A stretch of DNA of 64,000 nt from Niabella drilacis. GTDB taxonomy: Bacteria > Bacteroidota > Bacteroidia > Chitinophagales > Chitinophagaceae. A program made the position numbers and the translations under genes. Below the pieces are notes generated by a model. That model was not told where the DNA came from, did no database searches, and saw only the letters and a program-made list of their open reading frames with translations. Location: positions 58,507-122,506 of the forward strand of contig NZ_FMZO01000015.1 of assembly GCF_900101395.1 (NCBI RefSeq), read 5' to 3'. Of the stretch, positions 63,340 to 64,000 are shown piece by piece (the stretch's first letter is position 1; each line of letters opens with the position of its first letter).

Positions 63340-63451
63340 TTGTTGTTGCGGATTCGTAATTGTTATTTATTTTTATAGATCATAAAATTACTGATTACAA
63401 ACAGGAACAACGCATCATTCTAAAATCAATATTTAAAATCTTATATTTCTT

Positions 63452-63856
63452 ATGGCTTACTGGCTTATAAAATCAGAACCTTTCAAATACAGTTATGATC
63501 AGTTGGTAAAGGATAAAAAAACAGTTTGGGACGGGGTTCGCAACTATGCCGCCCGTTTAAATTTGCGGGCGATGAAAAAAGGAGACCTCGCTTTTTTTTA
63601 TCATAGTAATGAAGGCGTAGAGATTGTTGGCATTGCAAAAATAGTAAAGGAGGCCTTCCAGGATCCTACCACAACGGATGAACGCTGGGTAGCCGTGGAA
63701 GTGGCGCCCTATAAAAAATTAAAGAAGACCGTGCCGCTTGCAGCGATCAAGGAAATACCACAATTAAAAGATATGGACCTGGTGCGGCTCGGAAGACTAT
63801 CTGTGCAAACCGTAAAACCGGAGGAGTGGGAGCTGGTGCTGAAAATGGCGGAGTGA
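63452..63856 (+). CDS. EVE domain protein
   Basis: 134 residues, the entire protein is one EVE (PUA-like) domain: YWLIKSEPFKYSYDQLV, WDGVRNYAARLNLRAMKKGDLAFFYHS and GRLSVQTVKPEEW. EVE domains bind modified bases in RNA or DNA, for example 5-methylcytosine-type marks. It stands alone and is intact, and has a weak -7-like TATATTTC before the start. Confidence 0.93.
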   Translation: MAYWLIKSEPFKYSYDQLVKDKKTVWDGVRNYAARLNLRAMKKGDLAFFYHSNEGVEIVGIAKIVKEAFQDPTTTDERWVAVEVAPYKKLKKTVPLAAIKEIPQLKDMDLVRLGRLSVQTVKPEEWELVLKMAE

Positions 63857-64000
63857 GATATGTTCCAGGTCCGGTGTTTAATGTTTATTCCGTTTTTACA
63901 TTTGCAGTTATGGGAAAAAGCGAGAAGCCGGATTCATAGTTTCACTCCCGATAGCCATCGCATGCGCGTCAGGTTAATTTTAGGAATCGTGGTCAAAGGC

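Overview
The window reads as a chromosomal segment of a member of phylum Bacteroidota, most likely class Chitinophagia, family Chitinophagaceae. This rests on several things. Promoters carry the phylum's -7 element TAnnTTTG, seen upstream of about fifteen genes here. Shine-Dalgarno sites are mostly absent. Phylum-typical families are present: an alternative GlmU, DUF1599 followed by a BT_3928-type DoxX protein, TPR-ribH, DUF3822-rsmD, YpdA for bacillithiol, M56 peptidases with TonB domains, and many lipoproteins. The species cannot be named from the sequence alone. Almost all of it is housekeeping DNA. There are no tRNA or rRNA genes, CRISPR arrays, prophages or complete insertion sequences.

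Layout. 0-2.4 kb: ribosomal protein L31, GlmU-like enzyme, triosephosphate isomerase. 2.4-7.2 kb: a small surface-glycan group (GT4 glycosyltransferase, methyltransferase, ABC exporter, probable glycosyltransferase-like protein). 7.3-13.4 kb: an NtrC-type regulator without a DNA-binding domain, pyruvate dehydrogenase E1 beta, YpdA, thiolase, NamZ-like muramidase. 13.6-20.3 kb: a compact plus-strand run (DUF3822, RsmD, 5-FCL, LpxK, RNase R, polyprenyl synthase) interrupted by a MITE-like repeat. 20.3-30.8 kb: amino acid permease, Smr protein, RNase P RNA, phytase-like lipoprotein, SGNH hydrolase, SPFH protein with a ribbon-helix-helix partner, penicillin acylase. 31-38.7 kb: a minus-strand BlaI/M56/thioredoxin/M56 signalling cluster with a dyad operator. 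38.9-50 kb: TrhO, Ndk, NrnA-like DHH protein, two tandem FKBP lipoproteins, thioredoxin, FolP, DUF1599, DoxX, orphan OppB-type permease. 50-64 kb: DciA-like DUF721, DUF5009 acyltransferase, RecF, PDH E1 alpha, TPR, RibH, LutA-like protein, a doubly frameshifted lipoprotein gene, a second MITE-like repeat, TrpB2, small lipoproteins, DUF72, a FAD oxidoreductase and an EVE protein.

How the genes relate. Cell-envelope functions dominate: lipid A kinase LpxK, UDP-GlcNAc supply, glycan export, muropeptide salvage, periplasmic FKBPs and thioredoxins. The BlaI/M56 cluster is an envelope-stress type sensor. The two PDH E1 subunits lie about 44 kb apart.

Most notable non-gene structure. A short non-autonomous element of about 245 bp is present twice (15.1 and 58.0 kb). 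It has 17-bp terminal inverted repeats and several internal palindromes. At 58 kb it has a perfect 12-bp target duplication and has split a transcription terminator from its gene. Two lipoprotein genes look broken. Several genes have the -7 promoter element so close to the start codon that their mRNAs should be nearly leaderless.
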